From: QHXN01 sp032162705
GTDB lineage: Bacteria > Acidobacteriota > Blastocatellia > Pyrinomonadales > Pyrinomonadaceae
Assembly (NCBI GenBank): GCA_032162705.1
Contig: JAVRON010000024.1
Coordinates: 21,584 to 85,583 of the forward strand
Length of the DNA stretch: 64,000 bases
Reading direction: 5' to 3'
A program made the position numbers and the translations under genes. The notes beneath the pieces were generated by a model. That model was not told the DNA's origin and ran no database searches. It saw nothing but the letters and a program-made list of their open reading frames with translations. Of the stretch, positions 1-7,984 are shown piece after piece (within the stretch, counting starts at the first letter, position 1; the number at the start of each line of letters is the position of its first letter).

Positions 1-36
1 GTCCGAGAAGCGACCTTCTCAAGTTCGATTTCTTTC

Positions 37-120
37 GCCCCTCCGGGGCTTCTACGATTTTCGTTGCTTGCGGCCCACGGCTCACGCCGTGGGCTACATT
101 ATGTCGCCCCTGACGGGGCT
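37..120. repeat. Cluster of three small palindromes downstream of the amylase gene
   Basis: Three short inverted repeats lie close together: GCCCC-TCC-GGGGC at 37-49, a 9-bp stem (GCCCACGGC/GCCGTGGGC) with a 4-nt loop at 73-94, and a CGCCCC/GGGGCG-type palindrome at about 104-120. No gene is visible in bases 1-160. None of the stems is followed by a clear T-run, so they look more like REP-type palindromes than an intrinsic terminator. Confidence 0.55.
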
Positions 121-160
121 TGTCTTCGGCTCCTGAGATGGCTCCGTCTAGACTACCTTA

Positions 161-1591
161 TTACTTCTGCCTCCTGAAAATCCTATATCCCCACGCGTCG
201 AGCGCGACAGCGGGAAGGCCCGAAATCCGCACGCGCGCGGCACGCTCGGACGGCGGAGCATCCGGCTTCATCGGCTCAGGCGTATCGGGCGTGATGTCCG
301 TGAATGCTGCGCCACCCGGTACTTCGACCGTGCCGACGAACGGCTGCGTCGAGAAGTTTATGGCGACGACAATCTCCTCGGTCGCGTCGCGTCGCATGTA
401 AGTTGCGAGGCGCGACTCGTCGGAGTTGCGTAGCCACTCCACACTCCCACGCGTGAGCGCCGCATGGCTTTTGCGAAGCGCGATCATCTGACGGTAGAAG
501 CGCGGGAACTCCGGACGCCGCTTCTCAATCGGCCAGAAGACGGGCAGGCGGTAGAAGAGCGCCGGGTCGCCCGACTCGGTCGTGTCACCCACCTCCATGC
601 CGTTGTAGAGCATCGGCACGCCGTCGAGCGTGAACATCAAAGCGGAGGCGGCAAGCGCGGCAGGCTCGCCGAAGCGCGCGATGGCTCGCCGCTCATCGTG
701 ATTGTCGGAGAAGCGCATATGCAAAGCGCCGCGTGGGTACTTCGTCTCGTCCGAGTCCCAGGCGACGCGTAACGCCGACGCGTTTTTGCGTCCCTGCAAA
801 ACGTCCGTCAACGTGGAGTGCAGCGACCAGGAGTAGTCGAGGTCGAAGGCGCGCAAGAGAAGCTCCGGATTGTCTGCTTCTGCGAGCATGACGATGTCGG
901 GCTTGACCTTGTTGAGTTCCGCGCGCGCCTGTTCCCAGAAGTCCGTCGGCACTTCGCCTGCCACGTCGCAGCGGAAGCCGTCGAGGTCTAAATCCTTGAG
1001 CCAGAACTTCAGCATGTCGATCATGTAGCGACGCAGCGCGGGACTCTCGTAGTTCAACTCGGCCACGTCCGACCAGTCGTGCGGGTACGTGATTTTGCCG
1101 CCCGAGTCGTGGACGTAGAACTCCGGCGTCTTCATCATCACGCTGTCCCAGGAAGTGTGGTTGGCGACGATGTCGATGATGACCTTCATCCCGCGCCGGT
1201 GCGATTCGGCGACGAGCCGCTTGAGGTCTGCCGCCGTCCCGTAGTCCGGGTTGATGGCGTAGTAGTCGCGCACGGCGTAGGGGCTTCCCACGGGCCCCTT
1301 TTTCTTCTCCTGACCGATGGGGTGAATCGGCATCAGCCAGAGAATATTGACGCCCAACTCTTTCAGGCGGTCGAGCTGCGCCGTGACGCCGTCGAAGTTT
1401 CCCTGCTCTGAGAAGTCGCGCGGGTAAATTTCGTAGATGACGCCGCCGCGCACCCACGCGCCCGTGCCCGCGCGCGCCGCCTCCTTCGACACGTCGCGCT
1501 GCTGCGCGAGTCCGACGTTCGTGAAGAACGCGACGGCAAGTAGCGCCGTGAGCATCAACAGCCCTGGGAGTTGTCGTGGTTTAAGTCTCAT
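161..1591 (-). CDS. Secreted GH13 alpha-amylase family enzyme
   Basis: A retaining alpha-glucosidase-type hydrolase of family GH13. The protein of 476 residues starts MRLKPRQLPG with a hydrophobic signal segment ending near GLAQQ. The (beta/alpha)8 barrel follows, with all four GH13 motifs: DIVANH (140-145), GFRCDVAGE with nucleophile Asp209, LAEAD with acid/base Glu238, and SDNHDE with Asp299. An in-frame start 25 codons upstream is rejected because that stretch lies in a dispersed repeat. No Shine-Dalgarno is visible, since the repeat ends 8 bases before the ATG. It is the last gene of the minus-strand glucan block, after the sugar transporter. Substrate is inferred to be a starch-derived oligosaccharide; exact specificity cannot be read. 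Confidence 0.9.
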   Translation of the reverse strand: MRLKPRQLPGLLMLTALLAVAFFTNVGLAQQRDVSKEAARAGTGAWVRGGVIYEIYPRDFSEQGNFDGVTAQLDRLKELGVNILWLMPIHPIGQEKKKGPVGSPYAVRDYYAINPDYGTAADLKRLVAESHRRGMKVIIDIVANHTSWDSVMMKTPEFYVHDSGGKITYPHDWSDVAELNYESPALRRYMIDMLKFWLKDLDLDGFRCDVAGEVPTDFWEQARAELNKVKPDIVMLAEADNPELLLRAFDLDYSWSLHSTLTDVLQGRKNASALRVAWDSDETKYPRGALHMRFSDNHDERRAIARFGEPAALAASALMFTLDGVPMLYNGMEVGDTTESGDPALFYRLPVFWPIEKRRPEFPRFYRQMIALRKSHAALTRGSVEWLRNSDESRLATYMRRDATEEIVVAINFSTQPFVGTVEVPGGAAFTDITPDTPEPMKPDAPPSERAARVRISGLPAVALDAWGYRIFRRQK

Positions 1592-1598
1592 AAATGAA

Positions 1599-1747
1599 GA
1601 ATTCACATGGATGGACAGGATGGACAGGATGAAAGCATTTAGGATTTGAGATTTTGGGAATTTCAAATTTCAAATCTTCAATTTCAAATCTCGAATCTCA
1701 AATCCTGTAAGCTTTTACCCTGTCCATCCTGTCCATCCATGTTTGAA
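1599..1747. repeat. GGATGGACA-type inverted-repeat element, copy A
   Basis: Outer arms are GAATTCACATGG plus ATGGACAGG units (1599-1630) and their reverse complement (1717-1747). Inside is a second, nested inverted repeat of AT-rich ATTTGAGATT/AATCTCAAAT units (about 1641-1705). No coding sequence lies between the arms. The same outer arms occur at 45937-46434, where they enclose a decayed nuclease gene, and in a variant form at 61305-61445. Confidence 0.85.
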
Positions 1748-1821
1748 TCTGCTCCTTCGTCTTAACCTGTGCCGAGGTAATAAGTCTTAGAGAGATAACT
1801 TCCCATGCAAGCACGCATCCT

Positions 1822-3246
1822 TCACTTCCAGTCCGAGTCGTCAATCAGTCCGGTGCTTGGCACGGGCTGCGCCACACCCGGTGTCGTTAACGGCTCGTGC
1901 TCGTCGCCGCGCAGCACAGCGCCCAAAGGCACGCGGTCGGCCACATCCTTAACCAACAGGACGGTGAGCGCCGCGGCCACGAGCAGGCACACGCCGCCGA
2001 GCATCACCACGTACAGAGGGTTATTGTTGAAGACGTGTTTGACGAGCGGCTGGAACGTGAGCGCGGCGGTGATCTCCGGGATGACGATGAAGAAGTTGAA
2101 GACGCCCATGTAGGTTCCCATCCGTTCGGGCGGCAGCGAGCCTGCGAGGATGGCGTACGGCATCGAGAGAATCGAGGCCCAGGCGATGCCGACGCCGACC
2201 ATCGTCAGCAACAGAATCCATTTGTCGTGGATGAGATAGACCGAGAGCAGGCCGATGCCGCCGCAGACCAGAGAGAGTGCGTGGACGGTCTTGCGGCTCG
2301 TCGCCGCCGCCACCTTCGGCAGCAGGAATGCCACGGCGAAGCAGACGACCGAGTAGATGGCGAAGCCGAAGCCGCCCCACTCGTTGCCCTGATCCTTCAA
2401 AACTCTCTGTGCCGGGTCGTCGAGGTTCGTCACGCCGAAGACCTGCTGCGCGGTCGTCAGGCCGAAGAAAATCCACATGCAGAAGAGACCGAGCCAGGTG
2501 AAGAGTTGCACGACGGCAAGCTGCTTCATCGTCGCGGGCATGTTCCTGATACTGTCGAACATCTCGCGGAACCAGTTGCCGAGACCCCGCGTCTCTGCGC
2601 GACGGCGCTGGAACTCCGCCAGGTCGTCGGGCGGATACTCCTTCGATGTGAACACCGTCCACAGCACGGCGAAGAGCAGCGCGAAGGCTCCGACCTGAAA
2701 CGAATACTTGACGGTCAGGGGCACGCCGCTCGCCGTCGAGTCGTTGACGCCGAGCTTGCGGAACATCAAAGGGAGCGCGCTGGCAATCGCCGCGCCCGCG
2801 CCGATGAAGAAGCTCTGCATGACGAAGCCCGTGGTGCGCTGCTCCGGCACGAGCTTATCGGCGACGAAGGCACGGAACGGCTCCATCGAGATGTTGACGC
2901 TGGCGTCCAGGAGCCAGAGGAAGAGCACCGCCATCAGCACGAACGATGAATAAGGCATCAGGAACAGGGCGAGCGCGGTCAGGAGCGCGCCGACGAGGAA
3001 GTACGGGCGTCGTCGTCCCAGGCGATTCCACGTCCGGTCGCTCATCGAGCCGATGATCGGTTGGACGATAAGTCCCGTCAGCGGAGCGGCGAGCCAGAGA
3101 ATCGGGATGTCGTCGGTGCTCGCGCCCAGATTCTTGAAGATGTTGCTCATGTTGGCCTGCTGCAAGCCGAAGGCGAACTGAATCCCGAAGAACCCGAAAC
3201 TCATGTTCCAAATCTGGCCGAAGCTCAGGCGCGGTTTCTCACCCAT
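1822..3246 (-). CDS. MFS sugar transporter (SLC45/GPH-like)
   Basis: An inner-membrane 12-helix major facilitator protein of 474 residues. The N-terminus (LSFGQIWNMSFGFFGIQFAF) and the loop 2-3 region SDRTWNRLGRRRPY resemble SLC45/sucrose-symporter-type carriers that take up disaccharides or maltodextrins with a cation. The ATG at 3246 is chosen because GAGGAG lies 11 bases upstream; a TTG seven codons earlier is in frame but less likely. It lies between an SDR gene and an amylase on the same strand, which supports import of products of the GH13 enzymes. The substrate is inferred from context. Confidence 0.85.
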   Translation of the reverse strand: MGEKPRLSFGQIWNMSFGFFGIQFAFGLQQANMSNIFKNLGASTDDIPILWLAAPLTGLIVQPIIGSMSDRTWNRLGRRRPYFLVGALLTALALFLMPYSSFVLMAVLFLWLLDASVNISMEPFRAFVADKLVPEQRTTGFVMQSFFIGAGAAIASALPLMFRKLGVNDSTASGVPLTVKYSFQVGAFALLFAVLWTVFTSKEYPPDDLAEFQRRRAETRGLGNWFREMFDSIRNMPATMKQLAVVQLFTWLGLFCMWIFFGLTTAQQVFGVTNLDDPAQRVLKDQGNEWGGFGFAIYSVVCFAVAFLLPKVAAATSRKTVHALSLVCGGIGLLSVYLIHDKWILLLTMVGVGIAWASILSMPYAILAGSLPPERMGTYMGVFNFFIVIPEITAALTFQPLVKHVFNNNPLYVVMLGGVCLLVAAALTVLLVKDVADRVPLGAVLRGDEHEPLTTPGVAQPVPSTGLIDDSDWK

Positions 3247-3270
3247 GTCCCTTTTCGCTCCTCTCAAAGG

Positions 3271-3348
3271 AGAGGTCAGAGGTCAGAGGTCAGAGGTCAG
3301 TAGAAAAGCTGTCTTCTACTGACCTCTGACCTCTGACCTCTAACCTCT
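3271..3348. repeat. Heptamer inverted-repeat element 1 (AGGTCAG units)
   Basis: Two arms of about 35 bases made of tandem 7-mers (AGGTCAG on the left, CTGACCT on the right) flank an 8-base loop. The right arm contains the TAG stop and the last two codons of the SDR gene. The element fills the spacer between the SDR gene and the MFS gene. Confidence 0.9.
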
Positions 3349-4068
3349 GGAGTAGATGCTGATGTCTTCCAACACGACGTTGCGGTCGAGCGAGAGCGCG
3401 TACAGAAGCGTCCTCGCCATGTTCGAGATGTGGACGAAGCCGGGGCGTGCTTCCGTCTCCGCGCTGGTCTGCTCCACGTCCACGAGGCCGGGGCAGAAGT
3501 TGAAGACGCGTACGTTCGCGCCCGTCTTACGCACATGGTCGCGTACCGCTTCGGCGAAGCCGAGCAAGCCCCACTTCGAGGCGCAGTACGAGGGCACGTC
3601 GGCGTAACCGTTCTTGCCCGCCTGCGACGAGACGTTGATGATGTCGCCGAACTGCTGTGCGCTCATCAGGGGCAGCGCCGCGCGCACAAGCCACATTGCG
3701 CCCTTCAGATTTGTCGAGAGCACCGTCTCCCAACCCTCGTCGGTTATCTCCTCGACCGTCTCCGGCACAGCAAGCCCCGAATTGTTGACGAGCACATCCA
3801 ACGACCCGAAGCGCTCGACCGTGTGACGCACCAACGCCTCGCACTGCTCGCGCACGCGCACGTCGAAGGCGTACGTGAAGACTCGCTCCGCGCCCAACGC
3901 GCCGTTCAGCTCGTCGGCGGTGCGTCGCAGAACCGTCTCGCTGCGCGAAGCGATACAGACACGCGCGCCCGCCCCGGCCAGCGCTCCGGCGAACGCGCGC
4001 CCGATGCCTGTGCCGCCGCCCGTGACGACGGCGACCTGCTCAGAAAGTGGTTTTGTTATCAATGTCAT
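3340..4068 (-). CDS. Short-chain dehydrogenase/reductase
   Basis: A cytoplasmic NAD(P)-dependent classical SDR of 242 residues. It shows the dinucleotide motif TGGGTGIG (16-23), NNSG (95-98), structural Asn120, and catalytic Ser148, Tyr161 and Lys165 in the YxxxK motif. Its ATG overlaps the TGA of the upstream GH13 gene (TGATG), which points to translational coupling. The substrate is unknown; a role in sugar or sugar-alcohol oxidation is suggested only by its neighbours. The last codons and the stop fall inside a heptamer repeat, so the C-terminus may have been reset by that element. Confidence 0.88.
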   Translation of the reverse strand: MTLITKPLSEQVAVVTGGGTGIGRAFAGALAGAGARVCIASRSETVLRRTADELNGALGAERVFTYAFDVRVREQCEALVRHTVERFGSLDVLVNNSGLAVPETVEEITDEGWETVLSTNLKGAMWLVRAALPLMSAQQFGDIINVSSQAGKNGYADVPSYCASKWGLLGFAEAVRDHVRKTGANVRVFNFCPGLVDVEQTSAETEARPGFVHISNMARTLLYALSLDRNVVLEDISIYSRG

Positions 4069-6059
4069 CAGTGCCCTCGGCTACGCAGACTGCCCGTGTG
4101 AATTATCGGCGGTGAGTTGCCCTGCGTGGCGAAGATGCACGCCGAACGCGCGGGCAGCGTCACCTTCGCCCTGCCGTTTGCGACACGCGTCATGCCTTCG
4201 ATCACGCCGAGCCTGTCCGCGAGATTCATGCCGTCAGGGATATTCGCCGCGGCGGCGTCGAACTCGAAGGTCGCCGGTTTGGTGTCGTTGTTAAAGGCAA
4301 TGACGACTGCTTCGCCACCGAGCACGCGGGCGAAGACGGTCTGCTGCTCTTCGTCATAGAGTTGGATGAGCGAGCCGCGACGCAGCGCCGGGAGTTCGGC
4401 GCGCAAGCGTGCCAGCCGCTTCACGTGCTCGAACACGTCATTCTCGACTGCCGTGCGTCCTGCCTTCGTAAAGGCGTTACGCTCGTCGCCCGCGAAGCCG
4501 CCGGGGAAGTCGCGTCGGTTATCGGGGTCGCCGCCGCCGGGCATAGCGAGTTCATCGCCGTAGTAGAGCAGGGGCGTACCGCGCGTCGTCATCAGGAAAG
4601 TCTGCGCGAGCTTCAGGCCCTCGACCGTCGCGCCCTTCTCCGACATAAAGCGCAGCATGTCGTGGACGCCGATGAAGGGGACGAGCGTTTCGGGGTGCGG
4701 GTAGAGATAGTCGTGCGCGAGCACCTGTTCGAGCTTGCGTATGGAGTCGCCGTGCGCGAAGGCGTCGCGGATAGCATAATGAAGCGCGAAGTCGTAGACG
4801 GTATCGATGCCTGTGTCGATACCGTCCTGGCCGACTCTTCCCTTCTGGAAGTATGAGAGCAGCGCGGGGTCGCCGTCGAAGAGTTCGCCGAGGACGTTGA
4901 CGTTGGGATACTCGCGCTTGATCGCCGCAGACCAGTCGCGCCAGAAGGGGCGCGGGACGTGCGGCAGAGTGTCCATCCGTACGGCGTCGAAGCCGACGGT
5001 GCCGAGCCACCAGAGAGTGTTCTGGATGAGATAGCGGCGCACCTCTTCGTCATCCTGATTGAGGTCGGGCAGAATGTCTATGAACCAGCCTTCAAGGTTG
5101 CGTCGCCGCGTCTCGTCGCTGGCGTGCGCGTCCATCGTCGTCCACTTCTGCCAGTTGTTCGACAGGTGACTCTCGACAGTGCCGTAGAACCAGGTCGGCG
5201 TCGGGCGGTCTGTGGCCCAAGGGTGATAGGGGCTTGTGTGGTTGGCGATCTGATCCTGTATGACCTTGAACCCGGCGGCGTGCGCCTTGTCCACCAGTTC
5301 GCGCAGCTTCTCCATCGTGCCGTAGTGCTCTTCGACGCCGTAGAAATCAATCGCGCCGTAGCCGTGATACGCGGTCGTCGGCCTGCGGGGCCCGCCTTCA
5401 ACCTCGGGGTACATCTCACGCTCGTCGAGGCGGTCGGTGTTGTCGTAGACGGGGTTGATCCAGATGGCCGTGACGCCGAGTTCCTTAAGATAAGGCAGAT
5501 GGTCAATGACGCCTTGAAAGTCGCCGCCGTGATAGTAGCGCCCCTTCGTGCGGTCGTAGAGGCCGGGCGACTTGCGCGGGTCGTTGTTCGAGGGGTCGCC
5601 GTCAGCGAAGCGGTCGGGCATGATGAAGTAGATCACGTCGTCGGGCGTGAAGCCTTGAAAGCGCCCGGCGTCCGGGAGCGGCTCGGAGATTGTGAAGTAC
5701 GTGTCGGTTGATCCTGCGGCAGTGCTGACCCTGAGCATTCGCACGCCCGGCTTCGCGTCGCGGTCGATGGAGACATCGACGAAGACGTAGGTTCCCGCCT
5801 CGTTGACGCGCACAAGCCCCGTCTTCAACCCCTGACCGACGGCCTCGACGCGAGCGCCGCCGAGGTTCTGCCCGTGCAGGAGCACGCGCACGGGGTTAAT
5901 CGAATGACCGGCCCACCAGTTCGGCGGCTCGACCTTAAAGACGGAGGGCAGGCGTTGCGCCGCGCAGACCGAGGCGGCGGCACAGACGAAGACCAGCGTG
6001 AGCAGAAGATGTGCGGCCCGGTTGTTAGCGGTTCTCGCTGGGTTGTTGGCGGTTCTCAT
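4068..6059 (-). CDS. GH13 enzyme with N-terminal beta domain (cyclomaltodextrinase/neopullulanase-like)
   Basis: A secreted or periplasmic alpha-glucan hydrolase of 663 residues. A signal peptide ends near CAAQ (about 35). Residues 37-130 form an Ig-like N-domain with the motif EPPNWWAGHSINPVR, as in cyclomaltodextrinases and SusA-type neopullulanases. The barrel carries DQIANH (269-274), nucleophile Asp363 (RMDTLPH), acid/base Glu392 (LGELFDG) and Asp467. The last motif reads GVHD instead of the usual NHD. The extreme N-terminus has a 7-residue repeat (RTANNPA/RTANNRA). It is close kin of the GH13 gene at 7985-9922 and is coupled to the SDR gene downstream. Confidence 0.9.
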   Translation of the reverse strand: MRTANNPARTANNRAAHLLLTLVFVCAAASVCAAQRLPSVFKVEPPNWWAGHSINPVRVLLHGQNLGGARVEAVGQGLKTGLVRVNEAGTYVFVDVSIDRDAKPGVRMLRVSTAAGSTDTYFTISEPLPDAGRFQGFTPDDVIYFIMPDRFADGDPSNNDPRKSPGLYDRTKGRYYHGGDFQGVIDHLPYLKELGVTAIWINPVYDNTDRLDEREMYPEVEGGPRRPTTAYHGYGAIDFYGVEEHYGTMEKLRELVDKAHAAGFKVIQDQIANHTSPYHPWATDRPTPTWFYGTVESHLSNNWQKWTTMDAHASDETRRRNLEGWFIDILPDLNQDDEEVRRYLIQNTLWWLGTVGFDAVRMDTLPHVPRPFWRDWSAAIKREYPNVNVLGELFDGDPALLSYFQKGRVGQDGIDTGIDTVYDFALHYAIRDAFAHGDSIRKLEQVLAHDYLYPHPETLVPFIGVHDMLRFMSEKGATVEGLKLAQTFLMTTRGTPLLYYGDELAMPGGGDPDNRRDFPGGFAGDERNAFTKAGRTAVENDVFEHVKRLARLRAELPALRRGSLIQLYDEEQQTVFARVLGGEAVVIAFNNDTKPATFEFDAAAANIPDGMNLADRLGVIEGMTRVANGRAKVTLPARSACIFATQGNSPPIIHTGSLRSRGH

Positions 6060-6139
6060 GTTCTTTGCTTCGGCAATTCTGCGATAAGCATGACGATGTG
6101 GAGCGTCTTTTCTCCACGCTTATCACTCATCAATTCCCC

Positions 6140-7735
6140 TCATCCCCAGGTCTGCTTCGTCTCGTAGCTCTCCGCTGTGTGCTCGGGTCTGTCTTCCTGT
6201 CGCAGCGCGGGGTAGCGACCGTAGACTTCGGCCAGATGGCGCAGACGCGCTCCCAACTCATCTGTGAGCGCGCCCTCTTTGAAGCGCCAAGACCAGTTGC
6301 CGGACATCGTGGCCGGGATGTTCATGCGCGACTCCGAGCCGAGGCCGAGCACGTCCTGCAAGGGCACGAGCACCGTGTCTCCGGCGGAACGGTAGACGGC
6401 GCGGATAAAGTCCCAGTTGATTTCCGAGCCTTCGGAGTCGAGATAGTCGAGACAGAGTCGGCGTTCGCGCTCGACCTGTGCGGCGCTGCGCACGGAGGCT
6501 CCGCCCGAAGGCTCGCTGCGAAACCAGCCGACCGCCGTGTCGTTGTCGTGCGTGCCCGTGTAGACGACCGTGTTGCGGACGTAGTTGTGCGGCAGGTCTT
6601 TGTTCGTCGGGTCGGTCGAGAAGGCGAACTGGAGAATACGCATGCCGGGGAAGTTGAACTCATCGCGCAACTCAATCACGTCGGGCGTGATGAAGCCGAG
6701 GTCTTCGGCGATGATGGGCAGCTCACCCAACTGTGCCTTGATCGCACGGAAGAGTTCGCGCCCCGGCGCTTGGGCCCAGCGCCCGCGCTCGGCTGTCTTG
6801 TCGCCGCCGGGTATCTCCCAGTAGGCCGCGAAGCCCCGGAAGTGGTCGATGCGTATCACGTCAACAAGCGAGAGCATCGAACGCACGCGCTCGACCCACC
6901 AGGCGAAGTCGTCCTCGCGCATACGCTCCCAATCGTACAAGGGGTTCCCCCAGAGCTGCCCCGTCCGGCTGAAGTAGTCGGGCGGCACACCCGCGACAAC
7001 CGTGGGACGGCCCAGCTCGTCTAGCTCGAAGAGTTGGGGCTTGGCCCACACGTCAGCCGAGTCGTGTGCGACGAAGATGGGTATGTCGCCGATGATACGC
7101 ACCTGCTGGCCGTGGCAATATTCGCGCAGGCGCGACCACTGGTCGAAGAAGAGGAACTGCTTGAACTTCACCTCCTCGATCTCGTCCGCGAGGCGTGCGC
7201 GCGCATCCCTGAGCGCATCGGGGTCGCGGCGGACGAGCGACTCCTCCCACTCCGTCCAAGCCGCCTCCTTCCGCTCACGCTTCAGCGAGCGATAGAGCGC
7301 GTAGTCTTCGAGCCACGCGGAGGCTGAAATCTTGAACGCCTCGAAGGCCGTGCAAACAGCCGCCGGTTCGGTGCGCTCGAAGTTCTTGAAGGCTTTCGTG
7401 AGTAGGGCTTCCTTGTACGCGAAGGCGTCGCCATACTCGACGCGCTCTTCCGAGAAGGAGGGTGCGCCCTCGACCGCCTCGGGCGCGAGCAGACCCTGTT
7501 CGACGAGGAGGTCTGGGCTGACGAGCAGAGTATTTCCGGCGAACGCAGAGAAGCACTGATAAGGCGAGTTGCCGTAGCCCGTGGGCCCGAGCGGCAAGAC
7601 CTGCCACAGGCTTTGCCCCACCGCGACGAGGAAGTCCACGAAGCGGTACGCCTCGCGTCCCAAATCGCCGACGCCGTAGCGGCCTGGAAGCGATGTCGGG
7701 TGCAGAAGAATGCCGCACGCTCTTGGGAAGCTCAC
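6140..7735 (-). CDS. malQ: 4-alpha-glucanotransferase (amylomaltase)
   Basis: Family GH77 enzyme that disproportionates maltodextrins in the cytoplasm; 531 residues, the usual length for the short form. Hallmarks are GILLHPTSLPG near the N-terminus, WQVLPLGPTGYGNSPY (44-59), nucleophile Asp297 (IRIDHFRGF), acid/base Glu344 (IIAEDLG) and Asp397 (TGTHDNDT). The start is GTG at 7735, preceded by GAGGTG with a 4-base gap. No signal peptide is present, unlike the GH13 enzymes around it, so it should act on imported oligosaccharides. Confidence 0.95.
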   Translation of the reverse strand: MSFPRACGILLHPTSLPGRYGVGDLGREAYRFVDFLVAVGQSLWQVLPLGPTGYGNSPYQCFSAFAGNTLLVSPDLLVEQGLLAPEAVEGAPSFSEERVEYGDAFAYKEALLTKAFKNFERTEPAAVCTAFEAFKISASAWLEDYALYRSLKRERKEAAWTEWEESLVRRDPDALRDARARLADEIEEVKFKQFLFFDQWSRLREYCHGQQVRIIGDIPIFVAHDSADVWAKPQLFELDELGRPTVVAGVPPDYFSRTGQLWGNPLYDWERMREDDFAWWVERVRSMLSLVDVIRIDHFRGFAAYWEIPGGDKTAERGRWAQAPGRELFRAIKAQLGELPIIAEDLGFITPDVIELRDEFNFPGMRILQFAFSTDPTNKDLPHNYVRNTVVYTGTHDNDTAVGWFRSEPSGGASVRSAAQVERERRLCLDYLDSEGSEINWDFIRAVYRSAGDTVLVPLQDVLGLGSESRMNIPATMSGNWSWRFKEGALTDELGARLRHLAEVYGRYPALRQEDRPEHTAESYETKQTWG

Positions 7736-7879
7736 CTGTCACCTCGCAAGTTTTGGGATTACGAGCAAGCTACAACAAATGACGCGGCGTAGCAATGGAA
7801 ATCAGCAACGGAGTCGATTTTAGCGGCTGGCAAATCAACTAAGGGCAGGACAGCACGACTTGTAGCCGCGGGCGGGTTC

Positions 7880-7977
7880 GAGGCAGAAGCCCGACCGTGA
7901 GAGAGGGCGTCTCAACTCCCGCCCGTCGCTTCCTGATGAAGGCTCTACGCCCTGCCTGACGGTCGGGCTTCCGCCTC
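7880..7977. repeat. GAAGCCCGACCGT inverted-repeat element, intergenic copy
   Basis: Arms of about 31 bases (7880-7910 and 7947-7977) share the core GAAGCCCGACCGT and its complement and flank a loop of about 36 bases. The element sits in the spacer between the GH13 gene at 7985 and malQ. A second copy lies inside the membrane-protein gene at 50200-50292. Confidence 0.88.
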
Positions 7978-7984
7978 GTAGATT